A DNA stretch of 64,000 nt from Glycine soja (taxonomy: Eukaryota > Streptophyta > Magnoliopsida > Fabales > Fabaceae): positions 30,308,263 through 30,372,262 of the forward strand of contig NC_041003.1 of assembly GCF_004193775.1 (NCBI RefSeq). The letters are read 5' to 3'. Both the position numbers and the translations under genes were made by a program. How positions within the stretch are numbered: the first letter of the stretch is position 1; each line of letters begins with the position of its first letter. Below, piece by piece: positions 10,427 to 20,911 of this stretch. A model generated the notes under the pieces. The model made no database searches, was not told where the DNA came from, and saw only the letters and a program-made list of their open reading frames with translations.

Positions 10427-12516
10427 TGTTGCAACCTATCCTTCGGCGGGAGGGAAACGCGGGGCTCACGGGTGCATCTTCCAAGAAAGGAAAATGCGCG
10501 GAGTCGCCACCAATGTTTATTCGAGGAAAACGTCAGAAAAACCAGAAAGGTGTGGTCTACAAACTTTAAGTGTGAAAGGTTCGGGAGTTGTTTTTACGCT
10601 CGGGGAAGGTATTAGCACCCCACGCGTCCGTCACAAGGGACAACAGCCTTCAATCAAGTGTGCAAATATGACTTTCAAAATTATGTATTTTTCCCCTTTT
10701 TATGTTTTTATGTCTTTTATGCCTTTTTGTATTTTTCATAGTTTTTTGTGGTCGACAAGGGTGTTTCCCTCGCTCCTACGTATCCTCAATTGTGATGAGG
10801 AAATCATACCTATGTAGTTCTTTGAGAACTAAACGTTGGTTAAGTTGTTTTGATCTTTTTCCGCAAGATCGATTTTAACTGCACAAAAGTCGTTTAAGGC
10901 ATTGGATCATTTAAACGATCTTTTGATTCTTTTGAAAGGAGAGAAACGTTAAGGTGTTGGACCGTTAACGATCTCTTTGTTTTTGAAAGGAGAGAAACAT
11001 TAAGGCGTTGGACCATTAACGATCTCTTAGGGTGGTCGACAAAAGCGGGGCTTTTGCTCCTATGTATCCTCAATTGCGATGAGGAAATCAGACCTATGTA
11101 GTTCTTGCAAAAGCGGTAAAGTTACATGTTGATTTTATGCTGTTGAATGGTCCATGTTAACCGATAAAAGCAAAGAGGATCGTTTAAGGTATTGGACCTT
11201 AAAACGGTTTTTAGGGATTTTTGCGGACAAAGCTTGATTTGTGAGTTGATTTTAGCTTTAGTTTCACTTTGGTTATTTAGTCAATTCATTCAAGGAAACT
11301 TCCAAAGAAAAATGTTCGATTGATTTTTTTTTATTCGAAGATATTTTGATTATTTTATTATTATTTTGTCTTTTTTGGTTTAACCGTGGTTACAGTGTGA
11401 ACGATCGGTTAGATTTTATTTTAACGGGGATTAAATGAGATTACAACACAAATGATCGGTTGAAATTCATTTTATAATTTATTAGGTGAGAAAATGGGTT
11501 AAATAAACGGTTAAAAGCTCGTTAAAATGGAAGAAAAAAAAACTGGAAGTAAGCGAAATTAAAGTGAAAGTACACAAAACAAGTAGGGACCACTAAGGGT
11601 GCATAGAATGAATTGAAAGATTTGATTTCGAGAACTTACCGGTTGAAGACTGAAGAACGAACGAAGAAAGGTGAAGAACGATGAAGAATTTCCACAGAAT
11701 CGCTTACGGAAGCGTTATGGAAGCACCTCGGCTTGGATTTTCTTCACGAAAACACATTTTTTTCACCCAAAACAGCAGAAATGCATAGCCAAGGGGTCCA
11801 GAATATTTTGAAGCAGCCCCACCCCCCATCCCCTATTTATAGGGAAAAAGGGAGGTTCTTGCCGCCCAGAGGCTTCTTGAGAAAGATTTCTAAACGCACC
11901 CCAATTACTAAGTTCACCCCCCTTTTCGTACTTTACGGAAAAGTTACGAAAGCCTTACGGAAGTGTTTCAGATTTGATTTTCATCTTTTTTTCTCTTCCC
12001 TTTAACCAATGTTAATGGAAATATGCTTACCCAAGGTTTTCAGAAATTTTACGGAAGCATTACGGAAGCCTTGGAAACCATTTTTCAACAACATGGAGGA
12101 GCTTGTCGCCCAGTTGCTTCCTCCTTAAGCAACCCAACTTCCAAAATGTTCCGGAAGGGCTTAGATTTGAATTGCTATTTACACCCCTATCTTGATAAGT
12201 TCACCCCCCATTTTTGTGTTTTTGGTCGTTTTCTTTTTGAAATCTCATGAAACTGTTCGGATTCCACCATGATGAGTGTTAAGCCTTCCGAAGCAATCAA
12301 CAATGGTCCTCGGATTAAATTAGAGTGTAACAGTTTATTTACACACACCCCACTTTGCTAAATACACTCTCGTTTTCGTGTTTTTGACCGGTTTCTTCTC
12401 GAAACATCTCAGAACTTTATTGATTCCACAACGATGGGTGTTAAACATTTTGAGGTGGTCAAACAAAGGTCGAATGCCGACAAACAATGGTCCCCGGACG
12501 AAATTAGGGTATGACA
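10427..12516 (-). repeat. 5' LTR of the Ogre/Tat-like element, 2090 bp
   Basis: Bounded by TGTTGCAACC at 10427 and ...TATGACA at 12516, so both strands start with TG and end with CA. It is followed by CTCGG in Athila-type sequence. It matches the solo LTR at 29518-31302 and the fragment at 53900-54802 over many blocks. It contains two copies of a nested hairpin (around 10753-10850 and 11036-11115) and several hairpins with a conserved GGCGTTGGACC-like loop (10890-10970, 11181-11206). On the minus strand a TATA-like CTATAAATAGG lies near 11830-11845. It contains no coding sequence; the small plus-strand ORFs in it are chance. Confidence 0.8.
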
Positions 12517-12825
12517 CTCGGCTTAGCGCATGAAGAGATGGCGCTTAGCGCAAGGTTTGCGCTTAGCAGATAAGCAATTTGAAAATTTTTCTAAAGTTAT
12601 TTTCTGCTTATCTCTTCACACATAATTTTAATAACCCTTTTTGTTCATTACTAAACAAGCTGAAATCAATCACATTCACAAGCAAGAAGTCCTAACTACA
12701 TGCAAGAAATAAAAAAAAAATGAAGATAGAGAAGGGGAAGAAAAACTGTGTTGCCTCCCTGTAAGCACTTCTTTAACGTCATTAGCTTGCGCATCATCCT
12801 GTTATCCAGGATCCAATAATGTTCC
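12517..12825 (-). other. 3' remnant of an Athila-like Gypsy element
   Basis: This holds several GCGCTTAGC words (12521-12575) like those in the LTR sequence at 24309-25532, and the TTGCCTCC/TTCTTTAACGTC block at 12751-12793 that lies just past pol in many plant Gypsy elements. The sequence continues across the SIRE insertion: GTTCC at 12821-12825 is repeated at 22484-22488. Most of pol is missing between here and the protease, so the target was already internally deleted. It is truncated on the left by the Ogre-like LTR. Confidence 0.5.
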
Positions 12826-13005
12826 TGTTAGTGCTTAGCTCTACTGAGCTTTAAAAGATTGGCTAAAATTTTGTTAAAACATAAGCACTTAGACAATGAA
12901 GGAAAGCTGGAGTTGCTGCACATGATGTCCAACGTTATGTCAAGGAATCAGATTGGACTGCACAATGCACAAGGCAAGATAAAATGTCAAATGAAGAATT
13001 GAAGC

Positions 13006-13178
13006 TGCAGGATCCACGATGTCGGATACAATGTCCAGGACATCCTGCCCGAAAATACTGGACACATAAATCTGTTATATCTTTAACAGACTGTGCAGGA
13101 TCCACGATGTCGGATACAATGTCCAGGACATCCTGCCCGAAAATACTGGACACATAAATCTGTTATATCTTTAACAGA
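13006..13178 (+). repeat. 88-bp tandem duplication in the SIRE LTR
   Basis: Two nearly identical copies start at 13006 and 13094 (TGCAGGATCCACGATGTC in both). The same pair is in the 3' LTR at 21576-21748. The related LTR at 60784 has a different-length duplication (108 bp) covering the same core. Confidence 0.9.
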
Positions 13179-13402
13179 TTAATGTGCAGTTAGCAACAGA
13201 TTTGGTGATCTATCTTTAGGAACGAATTAAAAGATAATTAAAGTTCGAATTACAAACTTGAATAGTTCGTTCAGGGATTAGAGATTAAAGATAAAAACTA
13301 AAAGATCAAACTGTATCTTTTAGTTCTTTAAGTGCAGATTTTTCGGGAGAATGATAGATCTCATCCAGCACAAGTTGATGCAGCCCAGATACGCACACTG
13401 CT

Positions 13403-13409
13403 ATATAAA
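13403..13409 (+). promoter_or_regulatory. LTR TATA box
   Basis: TATATAA in CTGCTATATAAACATG. Equivalent boxes lie at 21973-21979 in the 3' LTR and 61378-61384 in the second SIRE element. It is the only good TATA in the LTR and would set the start of the genomic RNA downstream. Confidence 0.6.
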
Positions 13410-13915
13410 CATGAAGGCTGCACGGGTTTTGTACCAAGTCCGGGATTGAAGAGTTATTTTGTGAGTTTTGGGACTTGAGTGTTTTGTGAACCACCTTGAT
13501 GTCACCCTAACATCAAGTGTTGGACCTGAGTGTGTAGAGTTGATCTCTAGTGTTCAGAGAGCAATCTCTGGTGTGTATTTGATTTAATTGTAAACACGGG
13601 AGAGTGATTGAGAGGGAGTGAGAGGGGTTCTCATATCTAAGAGTGGCTCTTAGGTAGAGGTTGCACGGGTAGTGGTTAGGTGAGAAGGTTGTAAACAGTG
13701 GCTGTTAGATCTTCGAACTAACACTATTTTAGTGGATTTCCTCCCTGGCTTGGTAGCCCCCAGATGTAGGTGACGTTGCACCGAACTGGGTTAACAATTC
13801 TCTTGTGTTATCTACTTGTTTAATCTGCTCATACAGTCAAATATAATCTGCATGTTCTGAAGCGTGATGTCGTGACATCCTGTACGACATCTGTCCCCAG
13901 TATCAGAATTTCAAT

Positions 13916-13927
13916 TGGTATCAGAGC
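13916..13927 (+). other. SIRE primer binding site
   Basis: TGGTATCAGAGC begins two bases after the LTR end. It is complementary to the 3' end of plant initiator tRNA-Met, the usual Copia primer. The counterpart in the second element is at 61910-61921. Confidence 0.9.
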
Positions 13928-13971
13928 GGGCACTCGAAATCACTGAGTGAGATCTAGGGAGATAAATTCTG

Positions 13972-16900
13972 ATGAACATGGAGAAAGAAGGAGGACCAGT
14001 GAACAGACCACCAATTCTGGATGGAACCAACTATGAATACTGGAAAGCAAGGATGGTGGCCTTCCTCAAATCATTGGATAGCAGAACCTGGAAAGCTGTC
14101 ATCAAAGGCTGGGAACATCCCAAGATGCTGGACACAGAAGGAAAGCCCACTAATGAATTGAAGCCAGAAGAAGACTGGACAAAAGAAGAAGACGAATTGG
14201 CACTTGGAAACTCCAAAGCCTTGAATGCTCTATTCAATGGAGTTGACAAGAATATCTTCAGACTGATCAACACATGCACAGTGGCCAAGGATGCATGGGA
14301 GATTCTGAAAACCACTCATGAAGGAACCTCCAAAGTGAAGATGTCCAGATTGCAACTATTGGCTACAAAATTCGAGAATCTGAAGATGAAGGAGGAAGAA
14401 TGTATTCATGACTTCCACATGAACATTCTTGAAATTGCCAATGCTTGCACTGCCTTGGGAGAAAGGATGACAGATGAAAAGCTGGTGAGAAAGATCCTCA
14501 GATCCTTGCCTAAGAGATTTGACATGAAAGTCACTGCAATAGAGGAGGCCCAAGACATTTGCAACATGAGAGTAGATGAACTCATTGGTTCCCTTCAAAC
14601 CTTTGAGCTAGGACTCTCGGATAGGACTGAAAAGAAGAGCAAGAATCTGGCGTTCGTGTCCAATGATGAAGAAGAAGAAGATGAGTATGACCTGGATACT
14701 GATGAAGGTCTGACTAAAGCAGTTGTGCTCCTTGGAAAACAGTTCAACAAAGTGCTGAACAGAATGGACAGGAGGCAGAAACCACATGTCCGGAACATCC
14801 CTTTCGACATCAGGAAAGGTAGTGAATACCAGAAAAGGTCAGAGGAAAAGCCCAGTCACAACAAAGGAGTTCAATGCCATGGGTGTGAAGGCTATGGACA
14901 CATCAAAGCTGAATGTCCCACTCATCTCAAGAAGCAGAGGAAAGGACTTTCTGTATGTCGGTCTGATGATACAGAGAGTGAACAAGAAAGTGATTCTGAC
15001 AGAGATGTGAATGCACTCACTGGGAGATTTGAATCTGCTGAAGATTCAAGTGATACAGATAGTGAAATCACTTTTGATGAGCTTGCTATATCCTATAGAG
15101 AACTATGCATCAAAAGTGAGAAGATTCTTCAGCAAGAAGCACAACTAAAGAAGGTCATTGCAAATCTGGAGGCTGAGAAGAAGGCACATGAAGAGGAAAT
15201 CTCTGAACTTAAAGGAGAAATTGGCTTTCTGAACTCTAAACTGGAAAACATGACAAAATCAATAAAGATGCTGAATAAAGGCTCAGATTTGCTTGATGAG
15301 GTGCTACAGCTTGGGAAGAATGTTGGAAACCAGAGAGGACTTGGTTTTAATCATAAATCTGCTGGCAGAATAACCATGACAGAATTTGTTCCTGCCAAAA
15401 ACAGCACTGGAGCCACGATGTCACAACATCGGTCTCGACATCATGGAACGCAGCAGAAAAGGAGCAAAAGAAAGAAGTGGAGGTGTCACTACTGTGGCAA
15501 GTATGGTCACATAAAGCCCTTTTGCTATCATTTACATGGCCATCCACATCATGGAACTCAAAGTAGCAGCAGTGGAAGGAAGATGATGTGGGTTCCAAAA
15601 CACAAGACTGTTAGTCTTGTTGTTCATACTTCACTTAGAGCATCAGCTAAGGAAGATTGGTACCTAGATAGCGGCTGTTCCAGACACATGACAGGAGTTA
15701 AAGAATTCCTGGTGAACATTGAACCTTGCTCCACTAGCTATGTGACATTTGGAGATGGCTCTAAAGGAAAGATCACTGGAATGGGAAAGCTAGCCCATGA
15801 TGGACTTCCTAGTCTGGACAAAGTACTGCTGGTGAAGGGACTGACTGCAAACTTGATCAGCATCAGTCAGTTGTGTGATGAAGGATTCAATGTAAACTTC
15901 ACAAAGTCAGAATGCTTGGTGACAAATGAGAAGAGTGAAGTTCTAATGAAGGGCAGCAGATCAAAGGACAACTGTTACCTATGGACACCTCAAGAAACCA
16001 GTTACTCCTCCACATGTCTATCCTCCAAAGAAGATGAAGTCAAAATATGGCATCAAAGATTTGGACATCTGCACTTAAGAGGCATGAAGAAAATCATTGA
16101 CAAAGGTGCTGTTAGAGGCATTCCCGATCTGAAAATAGAAGAAGGCAGAATCTGTGGTGAATGTCAGATTGGAAAGCAAGTCAAGATGTCCCACCAGAAG
16201 CTTCAACATCAGACCACTTCCAGGGTACTGGAACTACTTCACATGGACTTGATGGGGCCTATGCAAGTTGAAAGCCTTGGAGGAAAAAGGTATGCCTATG
16301 TTGTTGTGGATGATTTCTCCAGATTTACCTGGGTCAACTTTATCAGAGAGAAATCAGACACCTTTGAAGTATTCAAGGAGTTGAGTCTAAGACTTCAAAG
16401 AGAAAAAGACTGTGTCATCAAGAGAATCAGGAGTGACCATGGCAGAGAGTTTGAAAACAGCAGGTTCACTGAATTCTGCACATCTGAAGGCATCACTCAT
16501 GAGTTCTCTGCAGCCATTACACCTCAACAAAATGGCATAGTTGAAAGGAAAAACAGGACTTTGCAAGAAGCTGCTAGGGTCATGCTTCATGCCAAAGAAC
16601 TTCCCTATAATCTCTGGGCTGAAGCCATGAACACAGCATGCTACATCCACAACAGAGTCACACTTAGAAGAGGGACTCCAACCACACTGTATGAAATCTG
16701 GAAAGGGAGGAAGCCAACTGTCAAGCACTTCCACATCTTTGGAAGTCCATGTTACATTTTAGCAGATAGAGAGCAAAGGAGAAAGATGGATCCCAAGAGT
16801 GATGCAGGGATATTCCTGGGATACTCTACAAACAGCAGAGCATATAGAGTATTCAATTCCAGAACCAGAACTGTGATGGAATCCATCAATGTGGTTGTTG

Positions 16901-18705
16901 ATGATCTAACTCCAGCAAGAAAGAAGGATGTCGAAGAAGATGTCAGAACATCGGGAGACGATGTAGCAGATAAAGCTAAAAGTGCAGAAAATGCAGAAAA
17001 CTCTGATTCTGCTACAGATGAATCAAACATCAATCAACTTGACAAGAGACCCTCCATTAGAATCCAGAAGATGCACCCCAAGGAGCTGATTATAGGAGAT
17101 CCAAACAGAGGGGTCACTACAAGATCAAGGGAGATTGAGATTGTCTCTAATTCATGTTTTGTCTCCAAAATCGAGCCCAAGAATGTGAAAGAGGCACTGA
17201 CTGATGAGTTCTGGATCAATGCTATGCAAGAAGAATTGGAGCAATTCAAAAGGAATGAAGTTTGGGAGCTAGTTCCTAGACCCGAGGGAACTAATGTGAT
17301 TGGCACCAAGTGGATCTTCAAGAACAAAACCAATGAAGAAGGTGTTATAACCAGAAACAAGGCCAGACTTGTTGCTCAAGGCTACACTCAGATTGAAGGT
17401 GTAGACTTTGATGAAACTTTCGCTCCTGTTGCTAGACTTGAATCCATCAGATTGTTACTTGGTGTAGCATGCATCCTCAAATTCAAGCTGTACCAGATGG
17501 ATGTGAAGAGCGCGTTTCTGAATGGATACCTGAATGAAGAAGCCTATGTGGAGCAGCCAAAGGGATTTGTAGATCCAACTCATCCAGATCATGTATACAG
17601 GCTCAAGAAGGCTCTCTATGGATTGAAGCAAGCTCCAAGAGCTTGGTATGAAAGGCTAACAGAGTTCCTTACTCAGCAAGGATATAGGAAGGGAGGAATT
17701 GACAAGACTCTCTTTGTCAAACAAGATGCTGAAAACTTGATGATAGCACAGATATATGTTGATGACATTGTGTTTGGAGGGATGTCGAATGAGATGCTTC
17801 GACATTTTGTCCAACAGATGCAATCTGAATTTGAGATGAGTCTTGTTGGAGAGCTGACTTATTTTCTGGGACTCCAAGTGAAGCAGATGGAAGACACCAT
17901 ATTCCTCTCACAAAGCAAGTATGCAAAGAACATTGTCAAGAAGTTTGGAATGGAAAATGCCAGCCATAAAAGAACACCTGCACCTACTCACTTGAAGCTA
18001 TCAAAGGATGAAGCTGGCACCAGTGTTGATCAAAGTCTGTACAGAAGCATGATTGGGAGCTTACTATATTTAACAGCAAGCAGACCTGACATCACCTATG
18101 CAGTAGGTGTTTGTGCAAGATATCAAGCCAATCCTAAGATAAGTCACTTGAATCAAGTAAAGAGAATTCTGAAATATGTAAATGGCACCAGTGACTATGG
18201 GATTATGTACTGTCATTGTTCAGATTCAATGCTGGTTGGGTATTGTGATGCTGATTGGGCTGGAAGTGCAGATGACAGAAAAAGCACTTCTGGTGGATGC
18301 TTCTATTTGGGCAACAATCTTATTTCATGGTTCAGCAAGAAGCAGAACTGTGTGTCCCTATCTACTGCAGAAGCAGAGTATATTGCAGCAGGAAGCAGCT
18401 GTTCACAACTAGTTTGGATGAAGCAGATGCTCAAGGAGTACAATGTCGAACAAGATGTCATGACATTGTACTGTGACAACTTGAGTGCTATTAATATTTC
18501 TAAAAATCCTGTTCAACACAGCAGAACCAAGCACATTGACATTAGACATCACTATATCAGAGATCTTGTTGATGATAAAGTTATCACACTGGAGCATGTT
18601 GACACTGAGGAACAAATAGCAGATATTTTCACAAAGGCATTGGATGCAAATCAGTTTGAAAAACTGAGGGGCAAGCTGGGCATTTGTCTGCTAGAGGATT
18701 TATAG
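13972..18705 (+). CDS. SIRE gag-pol polyprotein, 1577 aa
   Basis: A single-frame Copia polyprotein supplying capsid and replication enzymes. Domains in order: gag N-terminal domain; first zinc knuckle [14 protein letters not shown] (residues 302-315); a coiled-coil-like Glu/Lys segment; second zinc knuckle [14 protein letters not shown] (505-518); aspartic protease [10 protein letters not shown] (564 on, catalytic Asp566); GAG-pre-integrase His/Cys pair (694 and 728 regions); integrase DD35E (Asp759, Asp822, Glu858); reverse transcriptase with YVDD at 1262-1265; RNase H with Asp1426, Glu1467 and Asp1502. All catalytic motifs are present and no stop interrupts them. Start: the ATG at 13972 is the first after the PBS, 58 nt beyond the LTR. 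Copia order (integrase before RT) is clear. It ends in TAG followed by CAATTA, and the next ORF is in the same frame. Confidence 0.96.
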   Translation: MNMEKEGGPVNRPPILDGTNYEYWKARMVAFLKSLDSRTWKAVIKGWEHPKMLDTEGKPTNELKPEEDWTKEEDELALGNSKALNALFNGVDKNIFRLINTCTVAKDAWEILKTTHEGTSKVKMSRLQLLATKFENLKMKEEECIHDFHMNILEIANACTALGERMTDEKLVRKILRSLPKRFDMKVTAIEEAQDICNMRVDELIGSLQTFELGLSDRTEKKSKNLAFVSNDEEEEDEYDLDTDEGLTKAVVLLGKQFNKVLNRMDRRQKPHVRNIPFDIRKGSEYQKRSEEKPSHNKGVQCHGCEGYGHIKAECPTHLKKQRKGLSVCRSDDTESEQESDSDRDVNALTGRFESAEDSSDTDSEITFDELAISYRELCIKSEKILQQEAQLKKVIANLEAEKKAHEEEISELKGEIGFLNSKLENMTKSIKMLNKGSDLLDEVLQLGKNVGNQRGLGFNHKSAGRITMTEFVPAKNSTGATMSQHRSRHHGTQQKRSKRKKWRCHYCGKYGHIKPFCYHLHGHPHHGTQSSSSGRKMMWVPKHKTVSLVVHTSLRASAKEDWYLDSGCSRHMTGVKEFLVNIEPCSTSYVTFGDGSKGKITGMGKLAHDGLPSLDKVLLVKGLTANLISISQLCDEGFNVNFTKSECLVTNEKSEVLMKGSRSKDNCYLWTPQETSYSSTCLSSKEDEVKIWHQRFGHLHLRGMKKIIDKGAVRGIPDLKIEEGRICGECQIGKQVKMSHQKLQHQTTSRVLELLHMDLMGPMQVESLGGKRYAYVVVDDFSRFTWVNFIREKSDTFEVFKELSLRLQREKDCVIKRIRSDHGREFENSRFTEFCTSEGITHEFSAAITPQQNGIVERKNRTLQEAARVMLHAKELPYNLWAEAMNTACYIHNRVTLRRGTPTTLYEIWKGRKPTVKHFHIFGSPCYILADREQRRKMDPKSDAGIFLGYSTNSRAYRVFNSRTRTVMESINVVVDDLTPARKKDVEEDVRTSGDDVADKAKSAENAENSDSATDESNINQLDKRPSIRIQKMHPKELIIGDPNRGVTTRSREIEIVSNSCFVSKIEPKNVKEALTDEFWINAMQEELEQFKRNEVWELVPRPEGTNVIGTKWIFKNKTNEEGVITRNKARLVAQGYTQIEGVDFDETFAPVARLESIRLLLGVACILKFKLYQMDVKSAFLNGYLNEEAYVEQPKGFVDPTHPDHVYRLKKALYGLKQAPRAWYERLTEFLTQQGYRKGGIDKTLFVKQDAENLMIAQIYVDDIVFGGMSNEMLRHFVQQMQSEFEMSLVGELTYFLGLQVKQMEDTIFLSQSKYAKNIVKKFGMENASHKRTPAPTHLKLSKDEAGTSVDQSLYRSMIGSLLYLTASRPDITYAVGVCARYQANPKISHLNQVKRILKYVNGTSDYGIMYCHCSDSMLVGYCDADWAGSADDRKSTSGGCFYLGNNLISWFSKKQNCVSLSTAEAEYIAAGSSCSQLVWMKQMLKEYNVEQDVMTLYCDNLSAINISKNPVQHSRTKHIDIRHHYIRDLVDDKVITLEHVDTEEQIADIFTKALDANQFEKLRGKLGICLLEDL

Positions 18706-18711
18706 CAATTA
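18703..18711 (+). promoter_or_regulatory. leaky-type stop between pol and env-like ORF
   Basis: The pol stop is TAG followed by CAA TTA, which fits the CARYYA context of efficient plant readthrough stops. The frame stays open from 18706 to 20802. Stop-codon suppression to make the env-like protein has been reported for SIRE1 (Havecker and Voytas), so this site is probably functional. Confidence 0.8.
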
Positions 18712-20802
18712 CTGTTATCTGAACGTGCTCAAACGTTAATAGCGCGTTCTCTACTGGGCCAAAACAAATTCGACCGTTGCTTCACACGTCTCTCTACATT
18801 CCTCATTCAAACTCATATTTTAGTGGTAATCTCGTTTTCAGCATTCCCCAACAGCTCTCAGAGATTTACGAAACCATTCCAAAGGCTTTGCTTCTCCATG
18901 GCTACCTCACCAAAAGAAACTTCATCTCCTGGTTCACCCTCTGTGTCATCATCTCCATCATCCACCAAAGCACCATCAAACCAGGAACAACCTGAATTCC
19001 ATATCCAACCCATACAAATGATTCCTGGTCAAGCCCCTGTCCCTGAGAAACTGGTTCCCAAACGACAACAGGGAGTGAAGACTTCTGAAAACCCTAGCCT
19101 TGCAACAAGTCCTAGGGAAGTAGACACGGAGATGGATAAGAAGATCCGCAGTATTGTGAGTAGCATTTTGAAAAATGCTTCTGTCCCTGAAGCTGATAAA
19201 GATGTCCCAACATCTTCCACCCCAAATGTTTCTGTCCCTGAAGCTGATAAAGATGTCCCAACATCTTCCACCCCAAATGTTTCTGTCCCTGATGCTGATA
19301 AAGATGTTCCAACATCTTCCACCCCAAATGCTGAAGTCCTCCCTTCACCCAGTGAAGAGGAATCAACAGAGGAAGATGATCAAGCCACAGAGGAGACCCC
19401 TGCACCAAGGGCACCAGAACCTGCTCCAGGTGACCTCATTGACCTAGAAGAAGTAGAATCTGATGAGGAACCCATTGCCAACAAGTTGGCACCTGGCATT
19501 GTAGCAAGATTACAAAGCCGAAAGGGAAAAACCCCCATTACGAGGTCTGGACGAATCAAAACTATGGCACAGAAGAAGAGCACACCAATCACTCCTACCA
19601 CATCCAGATGGAGCAAAGTTGCAATTCCTTCCAAGAAGAGGAAAGAAATTTCCTCATCTGATTCTGATGATGATGTCGAACTAGATGTTCTCGACATCAA
19701 GAGGGCCAAGAAATCATGGAAAAAGGTGCCTGGAAATGTCCCTGATGCACCATTGGACAACATTTCATTCCACTCCATTGGCAATGTTGAAAGGTGGAAA
19801 TTTGTATATCAACGCAGACTTGCTGTTGAAAGAGAACTGGGAAGAGATGCCTTGGAATGCAAGGAGATCATGGACCTCATCAAGGCTGCTGGACTGCTGA
19901 AAACTGTCACCAAGTTGGGAGATTGCTATGAAAGTCTAGTCAGGGAATTCATTGTCAACATTCCCTCTGACATAACAAACAGAAAGAGTGATGATTATCA
20001 GAAAGTGTTTGTCAGAGGAAAATGTGTTAGATTCTCCCCTGCTGTAATCAACAAATACCTGGGCAGACCAACTGAAGGAGTGGTGGATATTGCTGTGTCT
20101 GAGCATCGAATTGCCAAGGAAATCACTGCCAAACAAGTCCAGCATTGGCCAAAGAAAGGGAAGCTTTCTGCAGGGAAGCTAAGTGTGAAGTATGCAATCC
20201 TGCATAGGATTGGCGCTGCAAACTGGGTACCCACCAATCATACTTCCACTGTTGCCACAGGTTTGGGTAAATTTCTGTATGCTGTTGGAACCAAGTCCAA
20301 ATTTAATTTTGGAAACTATATTTTTGACCAAACTGTTAAGCATTCAGAATCTTTTGCTGTCAAATTACCCATTGCCTTCCCAACTGTATTGTGTGGCATT
20401 ATGTTAAGTCAACATCCCAATATTTTAAACAACATTGACTCTGTGATGAAGAGAGAATCGGCTCTGTCCCTGCATTACAAACTGTTTGAGGGGACACATG
20501 TCCCAGACATTGTCTCGACATTAGGGAAAGCTGCTGCTTCAGGTGCTGTGTCCAAGGATGCTTTGATTGCTGAACTCAAGGACACATGCAAGGTGCTGGA
20601 AGCAACCATCAAAGCCACCACAGAGAAGAAACTGGAGCTGGAACGCCTGATCAAAAGACTCTCAGACAGTGGCATTGATAATGGTGAAGCAGCTGAGGAA
20701 GAAGAAGAAGCAGCTGAGGAAGAAGAAGAAGCCGCTGAGGAAGAAGAAGATGCAGCAGAGGATACAGAATCAGATGATGATGATTCTGATGCCACCCCAT
20801 GA
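18706..20802 (+). CDS. SIRE env-like ORF, expressed by readthrough
   Basis: Open in the pol frame for 698 codons after the TAG. The first ATG is at 18898, which would give 634 residues; the GTG at 18823 has no special context. Counted from 18898: a Pro/Ser/Thr-rich N-terminus; three tandem 17-residue repeats at about 95-145 containing EADKDVPTSSTP; basic patches; then a globular region (about 300-510) resembling the putative plant transposon protein domain found in many plant elements, which probably corresponds to Pfam PF20167. A helical segment follows (AELKDTCKVLEATIKATTEK), then a C-terminal run of EEEEEAAE repeats. I see no convincing signal peptide. The envelope role is inferred from its position and published SIRE1 work; the sequence itself does not show membrane fusion features. 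Confidence 0.85.
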   Translation, partial: QLLLSERAQTLIARSLLGQNKFDRCFTRLSTFLIQTHILVVISFSAFPNSSQRFTKPFQRLCFSMATSPKETSSPGSPSVSSSPSSTKAPSNQEQPEFHIQPIQMIPGQAPVPEKLVPKRQQGVKTSENPSLATSPREVDTEMDKKIRSIVSSILKNASVPEADKDVPTSSTPNVSVPEADKDVPTSSTPNVSVPDADKDVPTSSTPNAEVLPSPSEEESTEEDDQATEETPAPRAPEPAPGDLIDLEEVESDEEPIANKLAPGIVARLQSRKGKTPITRSGRIKTMAQKKSTPITPTTSRWSKVAIPSKKRKEISSSDSDDDVELDVLDIKRAKKSWKKVPGNVPDAPLDNISFHSIGNVERWKFVYQRRLAVERELGRDALECKEIMDLIKAAGLLKTVTKLGDCYESLVREFIVNIPSDITNRKSDDYQKVFVRGKCVRFSPAVINKYLGRPTEGVVDIAVSEHRIAKEITAKQVQHWPKKGKLSAGKLSVKYAILHRIGAANWVPTNHTSTVATGLGKFLYAVGTKSKFNFGNYIFDQTVKHSESFAVKLPIAFPTVLCGIMLSQHPNILNNIDSVMKRESALSLHYKLFEGTHVPDIVSTLGKAAASGAVSKDALIAELKDTCKVLEATIKATTEKKLELERLIKRLSDSGIDNGEAAEEEEEAAEEEEEAAEEEEDAAEDTESDDDDSDATP

Positions 20803-20911
20803 CCATCAGACCTTTATTTTTTTACTAGCTATAGGGGCATGTCCCTTTGAACAATTGATTACTATTGGTCTGTAATATTTGCATGCATTCTACTTTTGTC
20901 AAATTCTGTCT

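Larger units (their letters stand above)
12826..13913 (+). repeat. SIRE 5' LTR
   Basis: 1088 bp from TGTTAGTGC to TTTCA. It is identical to the 3' LTR at 21396-22483 except for four substitutions. It contains an 88-bp internal tandem duplication, a TATA-like box at 13403-13409, and a terminal dyad GATGT-CGTG-ACATC at 13866-13879. Confidence 0.95.

Noticed and set aside
18823..18825. GTG as the start of the env-like ORF
   Set aside because: Plant translation does not normally start at GTG, and the frame is open from the pol stop; readthrough or the ATG at 18898 is more likely.
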